Below, one piece after another: positions 25,904 through 36,951 of a stretch of DNA of 64,000 bases (position 1 is its first letter; every line of letters starts with the position of its first letter). The notes under the pieces were generated by a model. It searched no databases, was not told where the DNA came from, and saw only the letters and a program-made list of their open reading frames with translations. Source of the DNA: Lepraria neglecta (lineage: Eukaryota; Ascomycota; Lecanoromycetes; Lecanorales; Stereocaulaceae). The stretch is taken from assembly GCA_033220425.1 (NCBI GenBank), contig CM065647.1:2170001-2234000 (forward strand), given 5' to 3'. Both the position numbers and the translations under genes were made by a program.

Positions 25904-27601
25904 CTACCTTTCTTCCCAGGCCGGGACGACCTTCTCGTTCTCTTGGACATCCAACTTCTCTGTTTTGGAGGGAATCTCTTTCTCCTGCTCCTTCTGCTGG
26001 GTATCATCCTGCTCTTCCTTCTCGGGTACGACCTCGTCTGTATCCTGCGACTGAACCATCTCCTTCCCTTCCGGCTTATCATCCTCGCCCATAGCGGTCC
26101 GAGCCTCGCGCATCACTTCCCCAAACCCCTTCTTATCCCAAGGGTATAATCGTATAGCAGTCTGCAACTTTTCCCAAGCCTTATACTTGGTCGTAGTATT
26201 CTCCTTCTCCAACCCAAGCGCCATCTCCTGCAACATGGTCTTCACACCTCGCCACCCGGTCCAAAATTCTGCGATCTCGTCCATCAATTTTGTTTTTTCA
26301 AAGGGGACAGTGTATGTGTCTGGTTCCTTTTCCGCCTTCTCGAACCATTCGCCCATTGCTTCAGTTCTGTTATTTCCGCGTAAGCCAGCAAAATGAACCA
26401 GCAGATCTCCTGCTGTGACTTCGGTCTGATTATTCTTTCCAGAATGATAACCGTTAAACCAATGCCTCGGCTCGTATACGACATTATCCTCCATCCCTTC
26501 TTGTCGGAAGAGATATTTCATGGCATCTTGATCCGGTTGCCCAAAGAGGTGCATGTCTGGGCGTAGGCGCGGGAGAGCGGCGACGTCGGTTAGCAGGTTG
26601 ACGCTCCATTCGTGGACACGCATAAAGAAAACGCCGCAATTGAAGCCCCAGCTGTCTTGGCTGCCGATGAAGTGGATATTTTCGAAGACGGTGTCAGAGG
26701 TTGGAGGCAGGAAGGCGTCGAAGGGGATGTTTGGGTTGAGGATTATGGTGTCGCCATCGACCCAGCTATGTGGGAGGTCAGCTTTGCATGCGAAAAAGAA
26801 GGGCCTCGAGTCAAAGGAGTGGTAAGGAAGATCTAGGCAGGATCGAAAATCTTGCGGGAGCGTATTCACTCACACAATCCATTCAGCACGTTGTTCCTCC
26901 GGTTTAGCCAGCTCGTTGATTATAAGAGACAACAGGTAAAGCGGCTTTTTTAATACGCCTGCTTTCCAGCGTCCCTCTGTGTCCCTGCCACTTTCACCAG
27001 TGCCCACTATATCTTCGCGGAGAACGTGTGTTTCATAACTGAATCGCTCGCCGTGTGCGAGATGGCCCTTCAAGGCGCGCTCGTACATGTCGTGCTCCGA
27101 TCCCTCGCCATCGAAAATCATCGTCACTTGGTGGATTTTCGAGACTTTGTCGGGCGGGCTTAGGGAAACGCTCTTCTCTTTAGGTTCGAGATCGATCGTG
27201 TCGGGGGCTTCTTTGGAGACTTTCCCTGGTGTGACAGGGGAGATGCTCTTCTCTTTAAATTCAAGATCGATCGTGTCGGGGGCTTTGTTGGATAAAAATC
27301 TGCTCTCTTTCGATTCTTTGTCGTCGGTAGCAGAGGGTGTGCTGGGGGGTGGAGGTACGGGTGCTTTGGTGGGAACAATGGACTGGTGATGGTGGGCAGG
27401 AGCATCAGGGAGCTCAGGGCTAGAGGCTGGGGTTGAGGCATGGTCATGATGGTTGTGGGAATGAGAATGGAACTTCTCACCCAATTCGTGTGTCGACTGG
27501 ACTGTGTGGAGGCGTTGTGAAGGGCTTATTAAGAAGTAAAGTATGATACAAACAGTAAAGAAAGTAACAATGGCCAGATGTCTCGGCGCTGAGGTGAGCA
27601 T
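25904..27601 (-). CDS. GT34 galactosyl/mannosyltransferase (Gma12/Mnn10 family), type II membrane protein
   Basis: Golgi-type glycosyltransferase of family GT34. Exons 27601-26874 and 26765-25904 with a 108-nt intron give 529 residues. A signal anchor lies right at the N-terminus (HLAIVTFFTVCIILYFLIS), followed by a His/Ser/Pro-rich stem. The catalytic domain contains KKPLYLLSLIINEL, the DxD metal/nucleotide-sugar motif in WVDGDTIILNPNIPF, SQDSWGFNCGVFFMRVHEWS, FGQPDQDAMKYLF and VHFAGLRGNNRTEAMGEW. The intron falls just before the DxD exon. The C-terminal 70 residues are a Glu/Lys/Asp-rich tail unusual for the catalytic fold. The stem carries a 25-residue tandem duplication. Start: Met at 27601 is the first ATG in this frame. 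The frame stays open about 40 codons further upstream without an ATG, so a longer spliced N-terminus is possible. Confidence 0.85.
27134..27283 (-). repeat. 75-bp tandem duplication inside the GT34 stem region
   Basis: Two adjacent 75-nt copies (27283-27209 and 27208-27134) encode APDTIDLEFKEKSISPV... and APDTIDLEPKEKSVSLS..., 25 residues each. The copies share APDTIDLE, KEKS and KVSK. In frame, so the protein is only lengthened. Confidence 0.85.
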
Positions 27602-28226
27602 CTTGCCAGCAGCGCTCCCAAAAAAGGAAAGAAAGGTAGTTAGCTGGACAGATGCTCTCTTGTTCACTGGAATTGTTCTATGAGCCTTGCCTTCTCCATC
27701 ATTGACGTTACCGATCACACTCGACACTTGGGAGAGACGCAGTGAATAACATGAAAGATCTTAGGCCGGAACCTTTCTAATAATCAGGAGACTTGATGCG
27801 TGCCCCTGTACCGCCTCTGAGGACCTTGAAGAGTACCTTTTAGGGGCGCTATTCTAGCTGCCGTGGCTACTTCCAAAAAGGAAAACTCGCCCCTCCATGC
27901 AGATTGAACGCCATGGTATTGTGAGAGACTCAGTAGCTAATATCGATATGTTGATATCCTGTGTGTTAAGTAGGTCAAGCTCTAGCTGTGAAAACCCAGC
28001 ACTCATCATGTGTAGATGGTGAGCGGCGAATCCAAGGGAATTTCAATTCAAACCGAATTAGGAAAGGCTTGCTGCAGCCCTATCCAAACATTTGTTGACA
28101 GCGCGTGTTTCGAAGTCTATCAAGCTTCACCGAGTGTTGCAGCCTCCACCGGGTTGCAATAGAGGCTCGTTGAAGATGACGACCATTGCCTCAGCTGGCT
28201 AATCGAGCCCATCAATACTTGCAGCA
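27602..28226. promoter_or_regulatory. Divergent promoter, GT34 gene / NDC1
   Basis: 625 bp between divergent starts. The first 40 codons upstream of the GT34 Met are open. The rest shows no coding signal. Confidence 0.4.
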
Positions 28227-30327
28227 ATGTCTACGCCACGAGCTTCTCTCTACAAGCAGCTCCTCACGCCAGCCCTCCATAGAAGGTTTACTGGAGCAGC
28301 CGCATTCATACTCATTCTCTGCTATGTCGAGGCAGTCTTGATTGGAGACAAATCTTCCTGTGAGCCACATGCTCTAAATGCCCCGTGAAACAAGGCGACT
28401 GACCTGCTGGAAGTCTTCTGGTCATGGTTTCCCATAGGCCCAACCGGCATAAGAACGCTTCTACTCTTCATATCTGCTCTCTCAGTCTTCGTCCTACGGG
28501 TGGCGCAGCTACATATAGGTAGGCCTATCCCCGACTCTAATACTGACAAAATGCTGACCCAGTGCAACAGGGGCTCGAACAACCGCCTCCCCCGCTGAGA
28601 CTTTCACAAAATATCTTTTCCGCCTGAACACCGCCCAAACACTGGCATGGTACTTCTTTTCAGCATGGTGGTTTAGCGAAGTCTACATGTGGTCGGCGCC
28701 GCCGTCGGCAAATCTGAGCTGGGTTTCCGAGGGAAAGTAAGAGATTCTACGCTGCTGCGGTTGGAACATCCGGCTGATGGATACGCAGGGCGTGGGAACG
28801 CAAGAAACTCAATGAGAGACCTATATACCTTCGGAGCGTGTTCTTCATGCTTGCCGTCCTCCAGTCCGGAACCCACCTCTACTTCGACTACGATAAAATC
28901 ACCCTACCTCTCACGAAGACGAAGACCGAGTCAAGCTCCGAACAGCCTCAAAAGAAAGAGGACGCGATCATGCAAGTGAGAGCTTCGTTGCCGTTGCTCG
29001 CGCGGAACATAGGCTTGCGGTCCGTCTGTATGAGCATTTTCGGACCCATAGTCTACGCACTCTTTATACGCAATACGGCTTGGAATTTTTCGCTCTATTT
29101 TGCAGCACTACTCTGGGACCTTCCAGCTTCCCAGCTATCGTACATACCTCCTTACCACATATCACTCATTATCCGATCTCTAACGTCTGGACTTCTTCTC
29201 GTCACACTATGGGAATGCGCGAATGCATTGTTTGGAGCCTACGTTGCGCAAGAGCCTCTGAAAAAGGAGCAACCCTTTACGAGCGCCTCGAAAGACCCCA
29301 ACGGAAGCTTGTTGAATGGACTTAAGGGGAAGAGGGAGGTCACGAGGGTACGCCGCACTCCATTTCCAATTGATCAAACGCTAATTATTTTCAGACCTTT
29401 GCGTTCTGGGAGCTTCTCTACATCTGTCAACGTTCCGACGCTCGGCGCAAAGCCATCTTCTCGGACATCGACCGCTCTTCAGGTTCGATGTGGAACCAGG
29501 TGATGACACTTTGCCTGGGCAACGTCCTTAGTATCAGTAATCGCATCACGGCATTTCAAAATCCTAGCACTTCAGCCGCACCACCACAACAGAAAATCAC
29601 CATCGAAACATTACCTCCCATCTCAGCACCACTTAAGCAAGAAAACATCTTCACCGACCCTCCTCCTCCATCTACTCGACGAGAAAAGATCGAATCTAGC
29701 TTCGGTAGTATCGCCAAATCTTACGGGCAATCACCGCAGCCCGCCAAGCCTCTGAAGTTCCTCGAAAACCACCGCGCAGGAGGTCAAAAGTATATAGGTG
29801 CCGCGCGTCAGAAACTCTTGACGCAGGGCCAACAAGAAACAATGAGCAGCAGCGGCCTGCTTGCTCAGTATAAAGAATATCTTATGCGATTCCTACGCAC
29901 TCCAGCAGGCTATCCGTTTCGGCAGACTTTCAGACGGCGGGTTTGCACCGTTGTACTGGGGACACCGTACAGCGAGCTCAATCCCCTCATCAACTCCACT
30001 TACACATTGAGTGCCCTGGCTGTAGCAAGTCTGAAAGAAGACAATTACGGCAAAGTAGCGAAGGATCTCCCCTTGTTGATACGTGCATACGTCAGCACCA
30101 CATCGTCAATAGAAGGATTTGTGAGCAGTCTGCCCGCTCACTGGACCGATGTGGAGTTCTCGGAATCGGACAGAAATGTGGAAGAGGTGGATCTGATCGT
30201 AGGGTCACTGAAGACTGGATTAAAAGACATGATAAGCGCATTTGGGAAGTATGCCACCGAGCTCGGCATGAGCGAAGGAGAAATAAGAACAGCGAGGAAA
30301 GTTGCTGGAATGGAAGACAGTGACTAA
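28227..30327 (+). CDS. NDC1: Nucleoporin Ndc1 (pore membrane protein, Cut11 homologue)
   Basis: Integral pore-membrane nucleoporin that anchors the nuclear pore and, in yeasts, the spindle pole body. Exons 28227-28359, 28414-28518, 28571-28736, 28789-29347 and 29395-30327 (introns 54, 52, 52 and 47 nt) give 631 residues. The N-terminal half has six or seven hydrophobic helices (AAAFILILCYVEAVLI; RTLLLFISALSVFVLRV; AWYFFSAWWFSEVYMW; VFFMLAVLQSGTHLYF; SVCMSIFGPIVYALFI; ISLIIRSLTSGLLLVTLWE). A soluble C-terminal half follows, with FAFWELLYICQRSDARRKAI and SMWNQVMTLCLGNV, a pattern typical of Ndc1_Nup proteins. The start MSTPRASLYKQLL is preceded by gcagca and has no competitor. Borders restored by frame and hydrophobicity; identity is firm. 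Confidence 0.9.
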
Positions 30328-31283
30328 GAGAGCATTGGATGGACAAAAGCATAGTAGCATCAAAGATACCCAATTAAAACATACTCATGAACCGGTCTTG
30401 ATCCTCTACTCAACAACCTTGTCCCCTTGCCTCTTCCAACATAGTTGCGCTAACAACAAGTCCTTAGGGACTACCTGCAAGAGAAAGTCAACCCAAACTC
30501 TAAAGCAAGGGCAATCTATTAAGCGCACAAGGTGACGGAGTGGCTTTTGGCTAGTGAAAGGGCTTTCGAATGGACCGACGATGGAGAAAGACGCCAGGTG
30601 ATTTTTGGCGATTTGGGGCTCGGGGTGAGTGCTACTAGAGGAAGTTTTGAGGTCCCTTGGAGGTGGATTATTTGGTTCCCTGCTTTTGTGGTCTCTTTGT
30701 GATGAAGTTGGCTGGCTGGACTGGCAGAGAATCCTGTTTGGAATGCATGAGATGTATTATGGGGACAAGGTCAGTGTTGATGAAGTATGTATCCCTTATG
30801 ATTCTCTAAGCTCGATGGGCTACCTTGTATCCGCAAGTATGTAGCCAGCAGCAATGAATCCCTCCCAAGAAAATGAAAAATGCCAGTCGTGAGTCGTCAT
30901 GATACATACATGAAGCCTGCCTGCCTTAAGCAAGCAGCAAGCCCGTCGATCCCAGGCCCTTCCCGAAAAAGGTGCATATGCACACCATAGCTTTTAGAAA
31001 AGAGATATGAAGGTGAACATGAATAAGAGGTGTGGATGTCTTAGAAGGTGTATGAAACGTAAAGAACGGAACACCAATACCAGCCTTATGAACGAAGCCC
31101 TATGAATGAGCCTTACAAGGACGAAAAACAGCCCTATAAGACCAATCATTCGAGCCCTACCCGACAGACGAACGCCTTTCCTCCAACGTCAATCGGTATG
31201 TTCGAAGAGTGTTCCAGCAGAAAGAGCCCGGAGGAGCTCGAAACAAATGCGCCTCGTACATGTGGATCGAAGAACGACGAGCT
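30328..31283. other. Intergenic between convergent genes
   Basis: 3' regions of NDC1 and the C2H2 factor. Contains a 12-bp palindrome GTGCATATGCAC at 30972-30983 and scattered short frames. Nothing that looks like a gene. Confidence 0.45.
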
Positions 31284-34131
31284 TTACATATCTGAAGGCA
31301 TCTCGTCGATCCGGTCATGAACGCCCTGCATGCCCATCCTGCGCCCAGGAGGTGCCATGTTGCCCAGGTTTCCCATCGGAGCCATATTCCCAATTGTTTG
31401 CAGACCGATGCTGGGATCTATGTTGCTCATGTCCATCTGTGCCATCTGTGCCATTTGCGCTTGGTCCATGCCCTGGCCCTGATTCGCCTGGCTCACATTG
31501 ACTTGACCCATGTTCTGTCCCATGTTTGCTTGGCCCATATGTGCTTGTCCCATATTCGCCTGGCCCATGGGCGACTGGCCCATGTTTGCTTGTCCCATAT
31601 TGGGTTGAACCATACCCATGTTCGCGACAGGTGCACCTTGAGGTGACATGTTATTGTTGTTGATGTTGTCTTGAGGTTCGGGATTGGGCTCATCCTTCAT
31701 GCATGCGGTCTCCAACATGTTGGTCCACTTCCCACTTGTGCCGGCATGGCTGTGTTTGAGATGTTGCCGGAAATGGTCCGCGCGGAAGAACTTCTTCGAT
31801 TGGTTGCATTCTCCGAATTTGTGGGTGTTGATGAGATGCCTAGTGCGTTCATTCCAGTCGGCCGTTGGTTCGTTGGTGAATTGCTCGCCACAATAGCCGC
31901 AAGTGTCGAAAGCTGCAAGAGTGTTCATGGGAGGTGGAGGTTGAGCAGGGCTGTTTTCGGCAGGTGGGATGGTGGTTGAAGGGTAGAAAGCATTATTGTA
32001 TTGATCGTTGAGGGTGGCACAGGACCAAGAGTGTTTGCGAAGATGCAGGGAATTTTGATGACGTTCGGCTTCGTTCTTGTTCTTGAAGCGATTGCTGCAA
32101 AAATTGCACTGATATTGTTTTTCGGATTCGTGATGCCTGCAATGACGAGACGTGATTAGCTTGGAGACATGTTGAATATTGTAAGGCTGCGACAGCTTAC
32201 CTCAACTGCTCCGGTGTGTCGAACTTCTTCGGTTTCTTGGGACAGCACTGACAAATCAAAGCTTGTGACTGCATGTTTGGAATGGTGTGTCTGTGTGGGT
32301 TTGGGGTAATTATTGGTTTCTGGTCGATGTCTTGATCTTCGAGTGGGGCTTGAGGGTATTGTTGTTGAGAGCGCGTGTTACGCGTAGATTGATTCATTGG
32401 AAGTGAGTTAACATATGGGGAGTCTTGGCCGTTGTGTTGATAGTGTTGTTGGTCAGAGGAAGGTGAGATGCCACCAGGGGAATGTTGGTCGAAGCTGGTC
32501 ATGCTGCTCTCGCCAACTGATAATCCTGCAGACGACGCGTATGAGTTGTTGCGAGCACCAAAGGATGATTGTGATGAGATGGAACCTTGACTTTGACCAA
32601 AGCGGCCTCCTGGAGAGACTCGTTGCGAAGGGTTGCGCTGAAAGTCGGGGTGCATGGCCGCAGCAGCAAGTAACTGGGCGTTAGCTTCATGCGACCGGTT
32701 GGGAGGCGGAGGCGGGGACCTTGACGGTTTTCGCTTCATGCCTGGTCGTGAACCCATTTTGTGGAGTGAAGGGTTTGAAGCAGAGTGATAGTAGGTGCTG
32801 GAGTCAGGATAGTTATTTTGTGGCGTGCGGTCCTCGAGATGGAGTTGGCGCAAAGGCTCTTGCATGTGGAAAGTAGGATCCGTCGAGTCTTGTTCCGAAA
32901 AGATAGGCTGGTCGTAATTTTCACGCTTAAAATGGTTAGCCGTATTTTTTAGAGAACTCCCTGCGAATTCTTCATCATAACTTGAGAGCAGCGAGCCACT
33001 GGTAGACCGTCGAGACTTCTGCTGCCGCAAAATGTTACTCGAAGACGGAAATCGCTGTGGATAGGGTGGATACTCGTCAGGGTCGAATGAAGATGGGGTG
33101 TCACGCTCCGGTTTTGGACTCCGCCAATCTATGAAGTTTTTGGCGCTCGCTGCTGAGGAAAACAGGCTTGGAGAGATGGGTCTTGCTCGCGGATTATCAT
33201 CATATCCTGACGGCTCTCTCTTGATCGGGGGACTGTCCGAATATGCGCTGTTCGAGTATGGATCTTTGGAATTGGGGAAAGAAAGCGATCTTGGTTGGTT
33301 TGAGTGAGGATGAAAAGGGAGGCTTGAGGTCGGCGAGTTTTGGAGACAGCCCAACATCGATGTACGAGGCGGTGTTTTAGGCTTGCCAATCTTGGAGAGC
33401 AATTTGTTGTCGTATGCCTGAGACGAGTTTTCTAGGTTGCGCTGTTGTAGCTGTCTTTCGCCATGCAACCTGAGTTCATTTGAGTGTTAGCCGTTGCCAA
33501 TTCTCGTCTCCGAGTAGCCCTGTGTCACATCATTACACCACAGCAATTCAGGAGCATAGGAACCACCCCAAAGTGATGTGTAGCTTGTCATCCTTGACAG
33601 GCAGAATGCAATAGAGGAACGACCCGTAGAAAATGTGTATACTGACTGCTGGCTCATGATACTCGGCCTCGATGTCGAAAGACTATAATATCCCTCGTCC
33701 TGACGCCTTCCAAAGTCATATCCTCTGTCAGTATCTCTGGGAGATTTTATTGTGGAGGTCGAGCTCTCTCTCCGCTTGTACTCAGGTTGCTGTGACCTCT
33801 CGTCCTGCCCATTATGTTCCGCCTTTTTCGTCCAGCCCTTAGGGAAATTTGGTCCGGCCATCGAAGCTCCCGCTCCTTTCCCAAAGCCTCCACTAAGATT
33901 GTTCCCCCATTCCCATCCAGGATCCCTGCCAGCAGAGAGGTCGTGGATAATTCTCGGAGGAGGAAGTGGAGGAGGAGGGTCATCGTGTCTTGTATTAGGT
34001 ATGGCCATTGGGCCAGGGGTTCTTGAAAAGGAGCCCCCTGTTGACCGACTGCTCGAAGGTCTCCGAGAGTGGTTGCCATTATGATCATGTACACGAATTG
34101 AAGGCGGTGAGGTAACGCGCGTAAAATCCAT
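31284..34131 (-). CDS. C2H2 zinc-finger transcription factor
   Basis: Probable DNA-binding regulator of a widespread filamentous-fungal C2H2 family. Exons: 34131 to about 33599, 33469-32201 and 32136-31284, about 884 residues. The N-terminal two thirds is low-complexity Ser/Pro/Gln-rich sequence. The zinc-finger block is at the exon 2/3 border: CQCCPKKPKKFDTPEQLRHH, CNFCSNRFKNKNEAERHQ with SLH, CGYCGEQF ending RHLINTH, and KKFFRADHFRQHLKHSHAG. The C-terminus is Met/Gly/Gln-rich. The intron 32137-32200 splits an Arg codon and restores the finger. The first donor is uncertain: GTCAAG at 33598 fits the acceptor at 33470 in frame, whereas GTATAC at 33642 requires an acceptor further downstream. 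The Met chosen (MDFTRV) is the first ATG in frame. Targets cannot be inferred. Confidence 0.85.
31485..31625 (-). repeat. MGQAN-type coding minisatellite
   Basis: About nine copies of a Met-Gly-Gln unit, mostly of the form MGQANMGQ or MGQxxMGQ, in the C-terminal tail of the C2H2 factor. The DNA shows repeated cccat(a/g)ttygcytg blocks. Such tracts vary in length between strains. Confidence 0.8.
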
Positions 34132-36951
34132 AAAGTCGTTAGTTGCCACGCTGAACAATGCTATCGTAGACGGTCGTAAGGCGCTGAGTATCTAAATCGT
34201 AAAATGGGTGGCTTTCGAAAGTGGTGGCAACATAAGCGTTGGGTACAAGGGAAGGCAAATCGTTCTATCCAACCAAATCGCGGAGACACCGACCCCGAAC
34301 AAGAATAGCAGAATATGGGCAAATTGAAAATTTTCAGGAATAATTCGTAGCCATTGAGAAGGCGAAAGGAAATTGAAAGACGGTTGGAGGCCGCTGGGCG
34401 TCACCTTCCTTACTGAATCTGCCGAGAAGGCGACCTAACGCATGGTGTTTGGGCAAAACATTGAGCGAAACCTTTGGTAAGAAGTGGGGCTGGTCGTTGG
34501 TCAAATAGCAGCTGGCTTAAGGCAGGATCGTCAGCCTCCAGCCTTACCCTTCAGCTCGTGCTTCCTGGGCTTGGAGGGGTAGTAGGCTTGGGACGCAGCA
34601 CGCTTCGCAACGCCGAAGCTTTCCTAATTACTAAGTATTCTTTTCTTCGGCTCCATACCATTGAAACGGATCGCGAACATGTGCGCAACCCTAATGCGAA
34701 GGGGTTCCTGCCGTCAAGAACTCTCGACCACGGACGATCCCAGCAAGCGCACCGGGGGGCAACCTAGGCTCCTAGGTCAAGGTGTGGAGGCCGGGTAGTT
34801 TTGGCAGATGCTGCCTTACGGAGGAAGACGCCCTATAGGGAAGCAAACGTGCAGCTAAGGGAGAGCGGTAGCTCGAAGTATGAATGCCCGCATGTAGCGC
34901 CGCTGTTGGCAGTGTCCTACTGCAATCTTGTCTAACGATTTAAGTGAGATATGACAATAGTGCTCCCGCTCCAAGGCATAACGAAGGCGCATTTTGATCC
35001 TACGAGGTCATATTACGGATCACGGAGATGGTAAACGATAAATGGTAAGGATTTCAAAGGATTAAGTCAGACTTTGATGAGCACAGTGCAGGCATGTTCG
35101 AATGCAGTAAGACTCCCACGCTAGATGGTATGCGCTTGTATGCACGCGCACAAGCAGAATGGGTATGTTCACGCTTGGGGGCTACACGAGAAGAGGCTTC
35201 AAGTAGCCTTTCGAGGCAAAGCGCTGACAATAGTCAGCCTGCTCTGGCCATTTGCCCCCAACTAGTTGAGAGCCGTCGTCCCTTAAGGCTGTCAGACTTC
35301 CCACCTATCGAGCGCCAAATACCATCTCAAAGGCACAGTTGCTTTGGATCAGAAAAGATGTCACAATCGATGTGTATGATGTCTATCCGCAGGGACGTCC
35401 CGTCCGTGCATAAGGGGACGCCTTAGTGGAGTTTCTGCCCAAGGCCTCGATCTTTAAAAGAAACGCCCTCCTCTGCAAAGCCAACAAACAACGACCCGAC
35501 ATGATCTGATCCTTTGCATCATCATATCTCCATCCACTCGGTAGACGCCCGACACCGACAGCTGCTTTTCTGAATCCTTACGAGAGATGCGGATACGAGG
35601 CAACAAGTGAAATTAATAATCAACGTTGCAACGCCGAAGTACCAATAAGCTTACCGAGGAGAAGGCTTGACCTAAGACACATGCAAAACATCCGCGTATT
35701 AAGCCCTATGAACAGGTGTTTGAACGAAGAGAAGGGCTAGATATATATTGAGATTCGAAAAAGAAATCGGTATCTCGTACAGACGTTCCGCTTGGAGTTT
35801 CCGCTACGGGGACAGTGACTGTTTGGAGAAGGTGTGTGTTGCGCGGCACGGGAGACCCCAAAGAATCCTTCAGGACGAGACACCCGTCTTCTTCGTCTTC
35901 TCAGAGTGTTGACAGAACGCGGCTCCGAGAACCAATGTATTCCAGCTTATGAACAGGTTGCAAGACGCACCTCGGAAACAGCAGTCCATGCTCCATTCAG
36001 CAGCTCTGGCACAGGTCCGTTCGCTTCGGTTCTGCTCAGGTCGGTAGAATGATGAAATCGGTGCATCAGACCAATGGGAGGAGTCTACTATATCTCTTTA
36101 GTGCATGCCACACGGATTGTAGAGAGTAGATTGAGCAGGTGTGCAGAAGGGTGACGGAATTGACGAATCGCTGAGACCGTGATCTGCGCTTCAAAGGATC
36201 CGCCGTACTTAGAAGTTAGGATGGAGGGCCTAATGGCGTCAGGATCTGGGATGTTGAGTGGTAAAAGCAGACAACCTTCAGCAGTAGTAGGGAAGCCACA
36301 GAGGAAGTGTAGATACGAAGCAATGACGGAAAGTTTGGACGGTGGAATGAATGTCCGGCGAACCAACACGGACTTAGGAAAAATAACTCATTGTGATCCT
36401 TTGCAAAGCTAGAGAGTAGTTTAGGGACTTCCCGCAGAAAACCGTGAGGCTCAATTTGTCTTTCTAGAACCCACGTTGGGCACGTTTCAGTCCCTACAGG
36501 GCGCACCGGCAGATCGCGAATTCCCCTGGCCTACGAGCAGTGACACGCCGGCCATTCTCTCACCTCGCCGCCGTGAAACCATTGACACAGTATCGCAGGA
36601 ATCAAGCAAATCCGCACCTTGGCAAGGGATTCTGTGGATGCAGCGACCGGAGTCACGAGCGGGGTAGCACAAGGAGCAATTAATGGCGCAAATCCTTAGA
36701 GCTGAACAAGTCAGCGCCCGCAGCAGGTACTATCGTACATCCAATTGGGAACAATTCGCCCCTGCGCAAACATCGAGTGATGATGGGCGGCGAGGACGGC
36801 AAACAACGTGTGACATGGTTTAGTGAGATGCAAGTAGCTTGTGTTGTTGAAGATCTTTGGATGTTCTCGCTTAGGCTGGATGAGTCAAGGTGCTGGCGCT
36901 ACTTCGCCACTTACTGCACCACCGCTGCACTTTTTACCAAAGATTACGGCA
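34132..36951. other. 2.8-kb gene-poor divergent intergenic region
   Basis: Separates the C2H2 factor and YVH1. I find only short frames with no domain and no ATG context worth calling, and no tRNA B box. Base composition is not strongly AT-rich, so no clear RIP signature. It may be a long regulatory region or leader for the transcription factor, or eroded sequence. Confidence 0.45.

Noticed and set aside
30972-30983. 12-bp palindrome GTGCATATGCAC
   Set aside because: Short, lies in a convergent 3' spacer, and such palindromes are expected by chance at this scale.
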